This document shows, piece by piece, positions 51,235 to 51,313 of a DNA stretch of 51,313 nt (within the stretch, counting starts at the first letter, position 1; every line of letters starts with the position of its first letter). The notes beneath the pieces are model-generated. The model made no database searches. It had not been told where the DNA came from and saw nothing but the letters and a program-made list of their open reading frames with translations. Both the position numbers and the translations under genes were made by a program. Source of the DNA: Actinomycetes bacterium. Lineage in GTDB: Bacteria > Actinomycetota > Acidimicrobiia > Acidimicrobiales > Acidimicrobilacustridaceae. Where the stretch lies: NCBI GenBank assembly GCA_029782025.1, contig JAKOVR010000018.1, forward strand, positions 1 to 51,313, read 5' to 3'.

Positions 51235-51313
51235 TCAGCCGTACATGATCCGGAGCACGCGCATGGCCTCGGCCGTGAGCTGGACGTCGTCGAGGCGTTC
51301 GAGCTGGCGGCCG
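51235..51313 (-). CDS. C-terminal end of an unidentified gene (partial)
   Basis: A frame entering from the right edge ends GRQLERLDDVQLTAEAMRVLRIMYG and stop TGA at 51235-51237. Only about 25 residues are visible; the fold and family cannot be named. Confidence 0.45.
   Translation of the reverse strand, partial: GRQLERLDDVQLTAEAMRVLRIMYG

Overview
The window is about 51.3 kb of very GC-rich bacterial DNA that looks like part of an actinomycete chromosome. Supporting signs are the order recF end, dciA (DUF721), gyrB, gyrA, then a DUF3566 membrane protein and a tRNA-Ile(GAT); a DLW-39-like micro-protein; a mycothiol-dependent-type (MDMPI) enzyme; a Corynebacterium-type glycogen synthase; an Rv1264-like adenylate cyclase; and many start codons only 6 to 9 nt after a TANNNT -10 box, as in leaderless actinobacterial transcripts. 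I infer a lineage such as Acidimicrobiia, but this is not proven. The left edge is the replication-origin neighbourhood. No gene-free stretch exceeds 300 bp (the longest is 455-703), and I see no insertion sequence, prophage, CRISPR array or rRNA.

Layout: 1-6.8 kb holds the replication and topology genes, a TadE-like secreted protein, DUF3566 and tRNA-Ile. 6.9-9.0 kb holds DLW-39, a dehydrogenase-like protein and a FliA/WhiG-type sigma factor. 9.0-14.7 kb on the minus strand holds a zinc-ribbon/cupin pair, an AAA ATPase, a membrane-anchored kinase-like protein lacking the DFG aspartate, an inositol-monophosphatase-family enzyme and an MDMPI protein. 14.8-20.4 kb is mixed metabolism, with a SnoaL-like protein, M55 and M3 peptidases and a threonine dehydratase. 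20.4-25.5 kb is signalling: a two-component pair, a coiled-coil membrane protein, and an adenylate cyclase coupled to an alpha/beta hydrolase. 25.5-29.6 kb has a possible N-terminal-Cys hydrolase, DUF2277, a lipoprotein, and a hydrolase/VOC pair.

29.7-36.9 kb is the most coherent system: a sulfur/persulfide module. A CsoR-family repressor without the copper-binding His (CstR-like), a sulfide:quinone oxidoreductase, a TusE/DsrC-like protein and DsrE lie on the minus strand. Divergent from them are thioredoxin, an AhpD-like protein, a rhodanese and a methyltransferase. Two TauE/SafE permeases and a 53-residue Cys-rich protein flank them. ATACCC-N4-GGGTAT palindromes sit at the csoR/trx divergent promoter, upstream of the second permease (two copies, one with one mismatch), and across the -10 and start codon of the Cys-rich gene, so all are probably one local regulon.

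37-51.3 kb holds glycogen synthase beside a second flavoprotein, an SDR enzyme, an EamA permease, a sialidase-like protein, an AraC regulator, a sterol-desaturase-like hydroxylase, a luciferase-like monooxygenase with its TetR regulator behind overlapping palindromic operators, a P450, a nitroreductase, VOC proteins and several lipoproteins. Two nearly identical hairpins lie immediately after the histidine kinase and TetR genes.
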